From assembly GCF_013822795.1 (NCBI RefSeq), contig NZ_PNLB01000023.1:1-64000 (forward strand): DNA of 64,000 nucleotides, written 5' to 3'. The position numbers and the translations under genes were made by a program. This document shows, one piece after another, positions 1 through 8,627 of this stretch. The notes below the pieces were generated by a model. That model did not search any database, was not told the DNA's origin, and saw only the letters and a program-made list of their open reading frames with translations. Source of the stretch: Phenylobacterium sp. Lineage in GTDB: Bacteria > Pseudomonadota > Alphaproteobacteria > Caulobacterales > Caulobacteraceae. The stretch's first letter is position 1. The number at the start of each line of letters is the position of its first letter.

Positions 1-775
1 TACCGGTGGCGAGCAGCGCTTCGGCGATGCCGGGAGCGACGACGGCCAGGTTGGTCGTGTTGGTGTTCGCGATGCCGATGAAGGAGTTCATGATCCCGTA
101 AACGGTACCGAACAGACCGATGAACGGACCCGACGAACCGACCGAGGCCAGGAACTGCATGCCGCCCGACAGGCGCTTGGCCATCAGGGCTTGCACCGCG
201 CCGACCGCGGCTTCAGCCCGGTGCAGCGTGGTTTCGCGGTGAGCGCCCGACACGGCCAGGCCGGCTTGACGCGACAGTTCGACTTCTTGGGTCGCCGCAG
301 CGGTCATGTCCGCCAGCGGGTTGCCTTCGTACTCGTCCGACATCGCGATGCGGTTCATTTCGGTCACCGACTTGGCGCCGCGGAAGGCTTCGATGAAGCG
401 GTCCGAGGTGCGGTTCAGCGAGCCGAACTCGAGCAGCTTGGTGACCAGCAGGGTCCAGGAGAGGATCGAGGACAGCACCAGGCCGATCATCACGACCTTA
501 ACGACCGGGTCGGCGTCCATGAACATCTGCATGACGGTCAGCTTGCCGGCATGTTCGATGGTTTCCGGAGCGACGTCAGCAGCCGGAGCGGCGGCGGCGT
601 CAGCAGCGGGGGCGGCGGCGGCGTCAGCAGCCGGAGCGGCCGGGGCGGCCGCGGCGTCGGCGGCGGCCGGAGCAGCCGGAGCGGCCGCGTCCTGCGCGAA
701 CGCCGGCGCGCTCGCCATCAGCGCGACCGCGCCGATGAGAGCGATGAAAGGGGTCTTTCGTTTATTGTCGAGCAT
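1..775 (-). CDS. exbB: ExbB/TolQ-family proton channel subunit (partial, 3' end outside window)
   Basis: Inner-membrane MotA/TolQ/ExbB proton-channel protein that would energise TonB-dependent outer-membrane uptake. The visible part (about 258 residues) starts MLDNKRKTPFIALIGAVAL, a cleavable signal peptide ending at AFAQ, then a long Ala/Pro/Asp low-complexity linker, a first membrane helix around PVVKVVMIGLVLSSILSW, and the conserved ExbB signature GPFIGLFGTVYGIMNSF. The gene runs off the left edge before the last helix. Signal-peptide ExbBs of this layout are known in alpha- and gammaproteobacteria. The ATG at 775 is the only start placing the signal peptide at the N-terminus. exbD and tonB would be expected further left, but this cannot be seen. 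Confidence 0.93.
   Translation of the reverse strand, partial: MLDNKRKTPFIALIGAVALMASAPAFAQDAAAPAAPAAADAAAAPAAPAADAAAAPAADAAAAPAADVAPETIEHAGKLTVMQMFMDADPVVKVVMIGLVLSSILSWTLLVTKLLEFGSLNRTSDRFIEAFRGAKSVTEMNRIAMSDEYEGNPLADMTAAATQEVELSRQAGLAVSGAHRETTLHRAEAAVGAVQALMAKRLSGGMQFLASVGSSGPFIGLFGTVYGIMNSFIGIANTNTTNLAVVAPGIAEALLATG
575..695 (-). repeat. Ala/Pro-rich low-complexity tandem repeat inside exbB
   Basis: The DNA is built from repeated gcagccggagcggc/gcggcggcgtcagcag units encoding PAADAAAAPAAD-like blocks directly after the ExbB signal peptide. It is expected to be a flexible periplasmic linker and prone to length change by slippage. Confidence 0.7.
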
Positions 776-1607
776 CTGTCGCCAGTTCCTGATTGGTCTA
801 GCACGTTTGGACCGAAGGGTCGTCGCGCGAGAGCGTCTCCCACCCTAACTAAATAGCCCGTCGCCCTGCCTGGTCGCCCAGCCAAAGCGCGAGAGCCGCT
901 TCGCTGCGCCCGACCCTGGCGCCGTCTTCCACCTGCGTGAAACCGGGCGTTCGGATACGGGAGCGAAATCGAGCTTCCCGAGGGGAACCCGAAATCTTAC
1001 CGCAATGTTAGACGTGCGGCAGGGGTCCTTTGGCAACCCCTATTCCAAGCGTCAAGAGGCCATGCAGAAGGGTGCGACCCCAAGAAGTCTGGGGGGACAC
1101 GCGCTTTGCTGCGGCGCACAACGGCCCAGCCAAGTAAAGCGCGGCGATTTTCCAATTTTGGCGGCGATTTTGCGCTGCATCGCAGCAATCGTCGCGGAAC
1201 GCCGATCTCAAAATAACCGGCGCCAGCCTGCCCTTTCGGCGCCGGCCAGCACGAATTTCGGTCATCGAACTGTCGCGCCGGGGAGATGAGAGTCCGAGCC
1301 CCCCGAGTCAACCAACGTTCGGCAATTGCAGGCCTAAGACGCGCCAGGCGTGTCCCCGGCGCCATGGCCCAGCCGCCGGGCCGAGCGGCGCCTTAGGCCG
1401 CGGTTCCGCCACCAGAACCGCGCGACTAGGCGATTGTGGAAAAGAAATCTGCGTCTCGGCCGGCCAAATTGGAGAATTTGGGGCTGAAATTGCGCGGGCG
1501 GCCGGATTTCGCGACCGACGCCGCAAACGGCACAGAATCGAACCTGGGTCGGATCAGGCCAGTCGCGCCCCTGGCCGGGCGCGCCGCGCTGGGTCACTAT
1601 CGCGACG
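776..1607. other. Intergenic stretch without a recognisable gene
   Basis: About 830 bases between the divergent exbB and the DNA glycosylase. Several open frames cross it on both strands, but none gives a recognisable family, a good ribosome-binding site or a sensible composition; they are long because of high GC. It must contain the exbB promoter. I see no clear Fur-type palindrome or terminator. Confidence 0.5.
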
Positions 1608-2117
1608 ATGAGCTCCGCCGCCGACGCCGACCGCAAGGTCTCCTTCGCTCCCGTGGCCGACGCCCGCACCCGCCTGCTGGTGCTCGGCAGCCTGCCTGGC
1701 GAGAAGTCGCTGGCTGCTGCTCAGTACTACGCCAACCCGCAGAACCAGTTCTGGCGGCTGATGCAGGCGGTGACCGGCGCGCCGCTGCTCTCCCTGCCCT
1801 ATGCCGAGCGGCTGCAGATGCTGCTGGCCGCCGGCGTCGGCCTCTGGGACGTCGTCGGCTCAGCCGTCCGGCCCGGCAGCCTCGACGCCGCCATCCGCGA
1901 CCACCAGCCCAACGCCCTGCCCGAGCTCTGCGCCAGCCTGCCAGCCCTGCGCGCGGTCGCCTTCAACGGCGGCAAGTCGGCGAAGCTCGGCTCGAAGATC
2001 CTCGCCGACCGCCCGGGCCTGGCCCTGATCGCCCTGCCCTCCAGCAGCCCGGCCCACGCTGTCCCGTTCGCACGCAAGCTGGCGGCTTGGGAGGAGCTGA
2101 CCGCCCACCTCGACTGA
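1608..2117 (+). CDS. DNA-deoxyinosine glycosylase (uracil-DNA glycosylase superfamily, family 6)
   Basis: A 169-residue protein of the hypoxanthine-DNA glycosylase branch of the UDG superfamily, which removes deaminated purines (hypoxanthine) and sometimes uracil to begin base-excision repair. The N-terminal LGSLPGEKSLAAAQYYANP and NQFWRL segment is the family hallmark (the water-activating/catalytic loop), and the C-terminal LPSSSPAHA matches the DNA-intercalating motif of UDG folds. Length is typical. The ATG at 1608 gives MSSAADADRKVSFAPVAD, and hydrophobic strand LLVLGSLPG follows at the usual distance. It stands alone, convergent with rpiB, with no operon partner. Function is from family knowledge. 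Confidence 0.85.
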   Translation: MSSAADADRKVSFAPVADARTRLLVLGSLPGEKSLAAAQYYANPQNQFWRLMQAVTGAPLLSLPYAERLQMLLAAGVGLWDVVGSAVRPGSLDAAIRDHQPNALPELCASLPALRAVAFNGGKSAKLGSKILADRPGLALIALPSSSPAHAVPFARKLAAWEELTAHLD

Positions 2118-2154
2118 AGCGCCCTGCTAGCAGGCTGCGGCAAGCCGCCAGCCC

Positions 2155-2604
2155 CTAACCCTCCAGCGCCTTGATCATATCCACGCGCGACGCATGCCGG
2201 CCGCCCTCGAACTGCGCGGTCAGGAAGGCGTCGACGATGTCGAGCGCCAGCCCCTCGCCCACCACCCGCGCGCCGATGGACAGCATGTTGGCGTCGTTGT
2301 GCTGGCGGATCATACGGGCCGAGAAGGTGTCGGCGCAGACCCCGCAGCGAACGCCCTTGACCTTGTTGGCCGCCATCATGATGCCCTGGCCGGTGCCGCA
2401 CAGAATGATCCCGAACCGGCAGTCGCCGGACGCGACCAGCCGGGCGGCGGCCTGCCCGTGCTGCGGATAGTGCGTGCTCTCCGGCGTCGTCGGCCCGATG
2501 TCGACCGCCTCCCAGCCGTGCGCGGCGATGTGCGCGGCGATGGCCTGGCGAAGCTCGATGGCGGCGTGGTCGCTGGAAAGCGCGACGCGGTTGTTGGCGG
2601 TCAT
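2155..2604 (-). CDS. rpiB: Ribose-5-phosphate isomerase B
   Basis: A 149-residue RpiB/LacA/LacB-family sugar-phosphate isomerase interconverting ribose 5-phosphate and ribulose 5-phosphate in the pentose-phosphate pathway. Diagnostic segments are ALSSDHAAIELR near the N-terminus, a catalytic-cysteine loop in FGIILCGTGQGIMMAANKVKG and the LSIGARVVGEGLALDIVDAFL C-terminal helix. The ATG at 2604 has an excellent GGGAGG site upstream. No glyA or other common neighbour follows; the gene is flanked by convergent and unrelated genes. Confidence 0.95.
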   Translation of the reverse strand: MTANNRVALSSDHAAIELRQAIAAHIAAHGWEAVDIGPTTPESTHYPQHGQAAARLVASGDCRFGIILCGTGQGIMMAANKVKGVRCGVCADTFSARMIRQHNDANMLSIGARVVGEGLALDIVDAFLTAQFEGGRHASRVDMIKALEG

Positions 2605-2710
2605 CGAAGTCCTCCCGAGGCGGCCTGCCCAAACTCGGCGCCGGCCCCGTCAAATCGCAGGCGATCGAGCGAAAGTCCACGGCCGGCTGGCCGCACTTTT
2701 TCTCGCGCCC

Positions 2711-4312
2711 TTACAGCCCGAAGGCTTTGAGCACGACGTCAGCGGCCCCCTCCAAGCCTTTGCGCGGGCCCCGGCTCGCACGTCCCGCTAGAGGGGCCTC
2801 CTCCACGATCAGCACGCCCTCGCCAGACTCCACCTTGTCCTTCAGAAGTTGCTCCAGCCCAAAGAAGTAAGGCCAGAAGGTCTCGGTGCGAGAGACCGAG
2901 TAGGTAAGGTTGGCGCTGAACCCAACGAGTTGTTCCTGCCCAAAGACACGCCCCCGTTCGACCCGCTCCACCCTTACCCCGCGCGTTCCGGTGATCACGA
3001 GACGAGCTGGACCATGAAACATCAGATAGCGCAGTTGCAGCGTGAGCCACGCGTGCAGCGACCCGAGGCGCCAATGGCTCGTGATGCGAATGGGCCGCCC
3101 CGTCGGCTGCACGACGGCCGCTAGGGCGCGTGGTTGGAGCACGCATGTCGCTCCCACTGGCAGCCTCAATACCGCAACCTCTGCGAACGGGTCACGCACA
3201 GCCGAAACAACCGTGGTTTCGCCCTCGCCTTCGATGCGCGTGAGAAAGACAAGACCGCTGGCCACGCTGCTCAAGGGGTGACGCCAGTCGAGCAGCGCGC
3301 AGGTGGATTTTCTGCCGGTGGTCGAGGTCGACTGAAGAAAGCCCTGGCGCACGAGTAGCTCCTCGCCCGGCTGCAGGGTGATCGGAGCAGAGGTGGCCGA
3401 CACCTGGTCGAGCGGCGCGGGGCCCATCGCCGATCCGGCCGGCGGTCGGATCTGAATGGCTGGCCGTCGCTCCGCCAAGGGCGCGAGAATGAAGTAAAAT
3501 ACAACGCGAATGGCGTAGGGCGCGGCGATGATGCCGGCGAGCACGATCGCGGCCTTGAGCAGAATATCTTGAAGCGTTCGCCGTACGGTATCGACGGGAA
3601 TTTTGGAGAGCGTCGAGTCAGCCTCGGTCGCGACCTGCACGTATCGCCGCTCGACCTCTGCAAGTGAGCTGCGAACGCGTTCCTGATCGTAGAACAGCCT
3701 ATTGGATTGCTCGCACTCTTTGCGGGCATTGACCGTCAGCTGGTCTGCTTCTTCCTCAAGCACATTGCGGACAGACTGATCCAACGGGCTGCGGCGGTTG
3801 AACTCATCAACGGCCTTGTTGGCGCGCACGCATGCCTCGTGAGCCGCCTTGAAGTCCGCCTTCAGTTTCTCAACCTGATCCCGAACGTCACGTCTCTCGA
3901 CGGCGGCGTCCAGCAGTCCAATCTCCAGATCAAGCGCAGCCGCTCGTAGTTCAAGGTTCTTGCGTTCCAGGATCGTCGCTGGACGAAGCGAGTCAAACCA
4001 CCCGGGCTTTCGACCAAGCTCGCTCCTTACAACCGCCCGGTCAGCTTCCGCCCGGACCAGTTGCTCACGCAACGCCTTCGCCGGCGCGTCGCGGGCGGCG
4101 GCCTGCTTGGCTTCAAGCGCGCGAATTGCATCGGCCTTTCGCTCGTCCAGCTTCGCCGTGATCTCGCGGGGGGACATGAGCTCGTTGCGAAGCCCATCAC
4201 TTCGCACGCCGCCCCAGATCGCTGGCAGTGCGATTGATCCAACCGCCAAAGCCAACACGAGCAACACATAGAGCCCTGCGCGTCGCACCAGCCATTGAAG
4301 GACTGCCTTCAT
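2711..4312 (-). CDS. Large membrane protein with coiled coil and AIM24-like C-terminal domain
   Basis: A 533-residue protein of unknown function. The ATG at 4312 gives a membrane helix at the start (LYVLLVLALAVGSIALPAIW, about residues 14-33); a longer reading from a TTG at 4363 is less convincing. Residues about 45-250 are charged and heptad-like (coiled coil), followed by a second membrane segment around ILLKAAIVLAGIIAAPYAIRVVFYFI. The last 230 residues are a beta-rich region beginning LQPGEELLVRQGF with a VFLTRIEGEGETTVVSA segment; this reminds me of AIM24/TIGR00266-type domains, but that is a tentative resemblance. Predicted topology places both ends in the cytoplasm. No obvious operon partner. 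Confidence 0.75.
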   Translation of the reverse strand: MKAVLQWLVRRAGLYVLLVLALAVGSIALPAIWGGVRSDGLRNELMSPREITAKLDERKADAIRALEAKQAAARDAPAKALREQLVRAEADRAVVRSELGRKPGWFDSLRPATILERKNLELRAAALDLEIGLLDAAVERRDVRDQVEKLKADFKAAHEACVRANKAVDEFNRRSPLDQSVRNVLEEEADQLTVNARKECEQSNRLFYDQERVRSSLAEVERRYVQVATEADSTLSKIPVDTVRRTLQDILLKAAIVLAGIIAAPYAIRVVFYFILAPLAERRPAIQIRPPAGSAMGPAPLDQVSATSAPITLQPGEELLVRQGFLQSTSTTGRKSTCALLDWRHPLSSVASGLVFLTRIEGEGETTVVSAVRDPFAEVAVLRLPVGATCVLQPRALAAVVQPTGRPIRITSHWRLGSLHAWLTLQLRYLMFHGPARLVITGTRGVRVERVERGRVFGQEQLVGFSANLTYSVSRTETFWPYFFGLEQLLKDKVESGEGVLIVEEAPLAGRASRGPRKGLEGAADVVLKAFGL

Positions 4313-4469
4313 GCTCCCCAATCCCACGCAAGGCCGCTCCTCGGCGAGTAGCCCCGCCGACAAGGATGCGCGACGACGGCCACGGCGTCGATTTACGGCC
4401 GCGCCGCCGATCGGCTCAAGGCGCAGGCGACAGGGACACCTGATCCACTCAAAGCTTTATGGGAGAAAA

Positions 4470-4545
4470 TGGTGCCTGGGGGCGGATTCGAACCACCGAC
4501 ACGCGGATTTTCAATCCGCTGCTCTACCAACTGAGCTACCCAGGC
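4470..4545 (-). tRNA. tRNA-Phe (anticodon GAA)
   Basis: A 76-base cloverleaf with CCA encoded. Acceptor stem GCCTGGG/CCCAGGC with discriminator A, D-arm GCTC..GAGC, anticodon stem GCGGA/TCCGC with loop TTGAAAA (anticodon GAA), and T-arm GGTGG-TTCGAAT-CCGCC. All four stems pair. Confidence 0.98.
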
Positions 4546-4642
4546 CCTGGCCGTTCCGATCAAATCGGAGGGCGAAAGCAGGTCCCGCCTGCGCGGGAGC
4601 CGCGTCTATAGAAGAGGCGTTCGCGCCTGTCCAGCGGCGGTT

Positions 4643-4807
4643 TCAGTCTTCTTCACTTCCGTCGCCTTCCGCCTCGTCGTCGGTCGAGGGAATGGCGTAG
4701 CGGCCGCTCAGCCAGCGCTGCAGGTCGACATCGGCGCAACGCTTGGAACAGAAGGGCCGGTACTCCTGCTGGGCCGCCTTGCCGCAGATCGGACAGGGCG
4801 CGCTCAC
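4643..4807 (-). CDS. yacG: DNA gyrase inhibitor YacG
   Basis: A 54-residue zinc protein, MSAPCPICGKAAQQEYRPFC continuing SKRCADVDLQRW, with the four-cysteine ligand set of YacG (CPIC and FCSKRC) and the usual acidic tail DDEAEGDGSEED. YacG binds GyrB and inhibits DNA gyrase in Escherichia coli. The start is GTG at 4807, overlapping the stop of the upstream RNase E/G gene by four bases (GTGA), so the two are translationally coupled. This rne-yacG order is common in alphaproteobacteria. Confidence 0.93.
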   Translation of the reverse strand: MSAPCPICGKAAQQEYRPFCSKRCADVDLQRWLSGRYAIPSTDDEAEGDGSEED

Positions 4808-5841
4808 GCCGCCCTCACGTCGATGCGGGTTCGCGCCATGCCCTCCTGCGGCGCGATCGCAAAGCGCGCGCCGATCTTGCCGGCCAGCCGCTCGGCATAG
4901 GGTGCAGCGGCCTTGGCCACCACCGGATGGCAGCGGGCTTCCAGACGCGCGCCCGGCTGGCTCGCGCCCTCGGTCTCGATGGCGCGGATCAGGCGCAGGG
5001 CCAGGGTCAGGTCGCTTAAGCCGCCACCGGCGTCGCAGAGGATGTCGGTCAGCGGCGGGGTGCGCCGCGGAATGGTCATCTCCATAGTGCCGAAACGCCC
5101 GACCGGGCCGATCGCAACACCAGGATTGTCGGGACCGAACGCCGCTCGCGCCGCAGTCAGCAGCGCATTGCCGTCATGGCCGCGCCCGACCAGGTCGAAC
5201 ACCACGATGCCGCCCAGCCCCTTCAGGCGCAGCAACCGCGCTCCGTGCGCCAGCGCCGCGTGATTGGCCGCGCGGGTCACGCGCTTGACGTCGTTGCCCT
5301 TGCGCTCGCCGATATCGACGTCGATGGCGACCAGCGCCCGGGTCGGTTCGATGGCGATGTCGCCGCCGCCGGGCAGCTTGTGAACGACCGTCAGCGCCTC
5401 GTCCTGCGCCTCGTCGGCGACCAGCCGGGCGTCGCGGCCCTCGACGATCTGCGCGTCGCGGGCGAAGGCGGCCAGTTGCTCGGCCAAGGTCGGCGCGGCG
5501 CTCAGCAGCTTCGGCGCGCCCTGCGCCGGACCGATCACGCGCACGGTCGCCAGCTTGCCGTCGCGCGGCTCGCTGCGGATCTCGACTTCCAGCGCCGAGC
5601 CTTCGACCGGGCGCGCGTCAGGCTTGAACGACAGCAGCGCCTCGACGCCGCCGAGGTCGACGAAGGCCGAGGCGAAGGCCGGCTCGACCTTACGCACCCG
5701 CGCCACATGCCGCGCGCCCAGCCGGGTGCGGGCGTCGTCGCCGTCGCGCTCGATCAGCAGCCGCTCGGGCGCGCCGTCCAGCAGCACCACCGCGCGGCTC
5801 TCGCCGATTCCGCGATCGAGAAAGAGAGTGCGTTCGCTCAT
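4804..5841 (-). CDS. Short ribonuclease E/G family protein
   Basis: A 345-residue RNase E/G-type protein, much shorter than E. coli RNase E or G. It opens with an S1-like region (RLGARHVARVRKVEPAFASAFVDLGGVEALLSF) and continues into the catalytic-type segment (ALVAIDVDIGERKG; RLKGLGGIVVFDLVGRG), keeping acidic residues in the positions expected for metal binding. The C-terminal zinc-link and degradosome scaffold are absent. It overlaps maf upstream by ATGA and yacG downstream by GTGA. This compact paralogue linked to maf and infA is standard in alphaproteobacteria, besides the full-length RNase E encoded elsewhere; its own substrates are not established. Confidence 0.88.
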   Translation of the reverse strand: MSERTLFLDRGIGESRAVVLLDGAPERLLIERDGDDARTRLGARHVARVRKVEPAFASAFVDLGGVEALLSFKPDARPVEGSALEVEIRSEPRDGKLATVRVIGPAQGAPKLLSAAPTLAEQLAAFARDAQIVEGRDARLVADEAQDEALTVVHKLPGGGDIAIEPTRALVAIDVDIGERKGNDVKRVTRAANHAALAHGARLLRLKGLGGIVVFDLVGRGHDGNALLTAARAAFGPDNPGVAIGPVGRFGTMEMTIPRRTPPLTDILCDAGGGLSDLTLALRLIRAIETEGASQPGARLEARCHPVVAKAAAPYAERLAGKIGARFAIAPQEGMARTRIDVRAA

Positions 5842-6428
5842 GCCCGCACAAATCCCACGCCGCGCAGAAGGTTCAGGGTTTCGTAGAGCGGCAGGCCGAC
5901 CACCGCCGGATAGGAGCCCTGGATCGACATCACGAAAGCTCCGGCCTGGCCCTGGATGCCATAGCCGCCGGCCTTGCCGACACCCTCGCCGCCGTCGAGA
6001 TAGGCCTCGATCTCGGCCTCGGTCAGGCGCTTGAAGTGCAGCCGGGTCTCGACCAGCCGGCTGGCGGTCTTGCCGCCCGCGCCGTGCACGGCCACGCCGG
6101 TCAGCACCTTGTGGGCGCGTCCCGACAGCAACTCCAAACAGCGGCGGCCTTCGTCGCGGGTCTCCACCTTGGGCAGGATGCGGGTTCCCACCGCCACCAC
6201 CGTGTCGGCGGCCAGCACGACGTCGCCGGGACGCGCGCCCGCGACCTTCGCGGCCTTGGCGACCGCGAGGCGCAGCGCCGTGCGGCGCGGGGTCTCGTTC
6301 TTGAGCGGGGTCTCGTCGATCTCCGCGGCGACGATCTCGTCGGGCTCAAGCCCGACCTGGCGCAGGAGATCCAGCCGCCTGGGACTTGCTGAGGCCAGCA
6401 CCAGGCGCTGCGGGGGCATCTTCGGCAA
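5838..6428 (-). CDS. maf: Maf-family nucleoside triphosphate pyrophosphatase
   Basis: A 196-residue Maf/YhdE protein that hydrolyses non-canonical or selected NTPs to NMP and pyrophosphate (house-cleaning, linked to septum control). The N-terminal LVLASASPRRLDLLRQVG motif, LAADTVVAVG and the ending SYPAVVGLPLYETLNLL are the family signatures. Start ATG at 6428, seven bases after the infA stop; its end overlaps the next gene by ATGA. Confidence 0.95.
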   Translation of the reverse strand: MPKMPPQRLVLASASPRRLDLLRQVGLEPDEIVAAEIDETPLKNETPRRTALRLAVAKAAKVAGARPGDVVLAADTVVAVGTRILPKVETRDEGRRCLELLSGRAHKVLTGVAVHGAGGKTASRLVETRLHFKRLTEAEIEAYLDGGEGVGKAGGYGIQGQAGAFVMSIQGSYPAVVGLPLYETLNLLRGVGFVRA

Positions 6429-6435
6429 GCGGCCT

Positions 6436-6654
6436 CTAGCGGACGCGGAAGGTGATGCGGCCCTTGGTCAGGTCATAGGGCGTCATCTCGACCAGCACCT
6501 TGTCCCCGGCCGACACGCGGATGCGGTTCTTGCGCATCTTGCCGGCGGTGTGGGCGATGATCTCGTGGTCGTTCTCGAGTTTCACGCGGAAGGTCGCGTT
6601 GGGCAGGACTTCGCTGACCACGCCCGGAAACTCCAAAAGCTCTTCTTTAGCCAT
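6436..6654 (-). CDS. infA: Translation initiation factor IF-1
   Basis: A 72-residue S1/OB-fold factor that binds the ribosomal A site during initiation. The sequence [20 protein letters not shown] through [16 protein letters not shown] is near-universal for IF-1. The ATG at 6654 is chosen over the in-frame upstream ATG at 6666 because MAKE is the invariant N-terminus. First of the infA-maf-rne-yacG cluster; the roughly 120-base gap upstream of it likely holds its own promoter. Confidence 0.98.
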   Translation of the reverse strand: MAKEELLEFPGVVSEVLPNATFRVKLENDHEIIAHTAGKMRKNRIRVSAGDKVLVEMTPYDLTKGRITFRVR

Positions 6655-6773
6655 GCAGGCTCCCAAGTGGTGTTTATCGAATCACCAACGGCCCGCGCAG
6701 TGTGTCTCGGCGCGAGCCGTGGCGTGCAATCCAATTATAGCGCGTTGCCTTTACGCCTTCAGCGCCCGGAAGG

Positions 6774-7235
6774 CTAGCGCGGGAAGCGCTCGGCGATCCG
6801 CTTGGCCAGATGATCGCGCACCTCGCGATAGGCCGCCAGCCGCGCCTCGCGCGATCCATCGGCCAAGGTCGGGTCGAAAGTCGGCCAGTACTCGATCTCC
6901 GCGGCGCGGCCGCGGGTCATCTCCACCGCGCGGTGCTGGGCTTCCGGCGTCAGCGAGATCACCAGGTCGAACGAGGCGTCCTCGAGCTCGTCGAAGGTCT
7001 TCGGCGCATGGCGGGCCAGGTCGACGGCGATCTCTTCCATCACCGAGCGTACGAAGGGATCGGCCCCCTCCCCCGCCTCCGTCGGATCGCGCTTCAGGCC
7101 GCAGCTGTCGACATAGACCCGGTCGCCCAGCGCCCGCTTCAGCAGCGCCTCGGCCATCGGCGAGCGCACCCGGTTGAAGTTGCAGGCGAACAGGACCGCG
7201 CCCGGCAGCGGCGCGCGTGGCGAAGCTGACGCCAC
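6774..7235 (-). CDS. Low-molecular-weight protein tyrosine phosphatase family protein
   Basis: A 153-residue LMW-PTP/ArsC-fold protein. The phosphate-binding loop is CNFNRVRS (C-x5-R-S) near residue 18 and the catalytic acid is in YWPTFDPTLADG. It is often auto-annotated as arsenate reductase-like; the canonical CxxGxxR spacing is altered (Asn/Phe/Asn/Arg/Val), so the actual substrate is uncertain. The GTG start at 7235 lies two bases after the UPF0262 stop, indicating one transcript with it. Confidence 0.88.
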   Translation of the reverse strand: MASASPRAPLPGAVLFACNFNRVRSPMAEALLKRALGDRVYVDSCGLKRDPTEAGEGADPFVRSVMEEIAVDLARHAPKTFDELEDASFDLVISLTPEAQHRAVEMTRGRAAEIEYWPTFDPTLADGSREARLAAYREVRDHLAKRIAERFPR

Positions 7236-7237
7236 CC

Positions 7238-7717
7238 CTAACCTCGCCAGTGCAGCGCGCAGATCAGCGTGAACAGCCGGCGCGAGGTGTCGAGGTCGGT
7301 CTCGATCTTGCCGGCCAGCCGCGTGCGCAGCAGGTCAGAGGCTTCGTTGTGCAAGCCCCGCCGGCCCATATCCAGGGCCTCGATCTGCTGCGGCGAGGAG
7401 TTGCGGATCGCCTGGTAATAGCTCTCGCAGATCATGAAGTAGTCTTTGATCAGCCCGCGGAACGGCGACAGCGACAGGATGTGGCGCTTCTCGTAGGCCG
7501 GGCCGTGGACGTCCAGCACCAGCCGGTTCTCCATCAGCCCCATGCGCAGGTCGTAGGGCCCCGCCTCGGCGCCGTCCGGATAGAAATAGTTCTCCTCCAG
7601 CAGATCGAAGATCGCGATCTGCCGTTCCTGCTCCTGGTCACGCGAAACCGCGGCGAGGGACTCCTCGTCGATTTCGACGGACTGCAGTCGATGCTTGATA
7701 CGGTCTTCGTCGGCCAT
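7238..7717 (-). CDS. UPF0262 family protein
   Basis: A 159-residue conserved alphaproteobacterial protein of unknown function ([53 protein letters not shown]). It is almost always located between hisD and the LMW phosphatase, as here. No signal peptide or membrane segment; predicted cytoplasmic. Confidence 0.92.
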   Translation of the reverse strand: MADEDRIKHRLQSVEIDEESLAAVSRDQEQERQIAIFDLLEENYFYPDGAEAGPYDLRMGLMENRLVLDVHGPAYEKRHILSLSPFRGLIKDYFMICESYYQAIRNSSPQQIEALDMGRRGLHNEASDLLRTRLAGKIETDLDTSRRLFTLICALHWRG

Positions 7718-7812
7718 GGCGCTGCGGGAGAGGGCTTGACCGGAGCTTTATTGCAAACCGCCCCCTAACGTCATCCTGCCAAGTGCGATCTTGCGCCCTG
7801 CGCACAAGAAAA

Positions 7813-7838
7813 GACGCCCGGCGTGTTCGCCGGGCGTC
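7813..7838 (-). terminator. Rho-independent terminator of the SH3 protein gene
   Basis: A perfect 11-bp stem, gacgcccggcg / cgccgggcgtc, around a four-base loop, followed on the minus strand by a TTTTCTT tract. It lies 24 bases after the stop codon at 7862. Confidence 0.9.
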
Positions 7839-7861
7839 AGTGCTCTCCATTTTGTCCGCTT

Positions 7862-8491
7862 TTAGTAGCGGGCGTACTGGTAGCTGCCCGCCGGCCGGAC
7901 ATAGGCGCCGTGGACGTAGCCGACGCCGACGCCGTTCTGGCCGACCAGGATCCAGTCGCTGCCGCGCACCCGGGCCAGGGCCTGGAAGTTCTCGCCGGCC
8001 CGCAGCGACCCGACGCGGGCCGAATTGGTGGTCGGGGCCGAACGCAGGTTCAGCATCGAGTTGGCGACGAACGAGCCGCCGTCCCGCTGGAAGGTCGCCG
8101 GGGCGATGTCGCTGTTCAGGCGATAGCCGTTCTGGCTGTAGGTCGCCGGGCGATAGTTGGGCTGTTGGGTGTAGCCAGCTTGCGCGGCCTGGTCGCGCTG
8201 CATCTTGCAGCCGACGTAGGAGCCGGTGGCCGCGCCGGCCACGGCGCCGATGGCGGTGCCGGTGCCGCGGTCGTTCTTGGCCAGGTTCGAACCGGCCGCC
8301 GCGCCCAGCAGGGCGCCGATCAGCGCGCCGCCGGCCTGCTTGTTGCCCTGCGCGTCGCAGCTGACGATCGAGCCGACGCCGCCGCCGGTCGGCGTGCGGT
8401 ATTGCTGGGCGTTGGCGGTTCCGACCGCGCTCGCCGCGATCACGCCGGACAGGGCGACCACAGCCAGCTTGCCATTCATCAGATTGCGCAT
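7862..8491 (-). CDS. Secreted glycine-zipper / SH3 domain protein
   Basis: A 209-residue envelope protein. The N-terminal MRNLMNGKLAVVALSGVIAA to TANAQ is a signal peptide. Residues about 55-95 (GGALIGALLGAAAGSNLA; GTAIGAVAGAATGSYVGC) are a glycine-zipper region of the OmpA/17-kDa-antigen type, and residues about 140-200 form a bacterial SH3 domain (NSMLNLRSAPTTNSARVGSL; GYVHGAYVRPAG) likely to bind peptidoglycan. It sits between hisD and UPF0262, an addition to the otherwise conserved block, and has its own terminator. The precise role is unknown. Confidence 0.85.
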   Translation of the reverse strand: MRNLMNGKLAVVALSGVIAASAVGTANAQQYRTPTGGGVGSIVSCDAQGNKQAGGALIGALLGAAAGSNLAKNDRGTGTAIGAVAGAATGSYVGCKMQRDQAAQAGYTQQPNYRPATYSQNGYRLNSDIAPATFQRDGGSFVANSMLNLRSAPTTNSARVGSLRAGENFQALARVRGSDWILVGQNGVGVGYVHGAYVRPAGSYQYARY

Positions 8492-8627
8492 TGCTGGTCT
8501 CCGTCTTTCATCTCTTGGGGGCCGCTGCGGCCCCGATGAAGGAGACCCTAGAGGGCGCTACCTGAACGGCCTCCAAGACGAAATTGACAGGAACTGTTCA
8601 GCTTCCGATTTCGGTCGGAAGCTCGTT

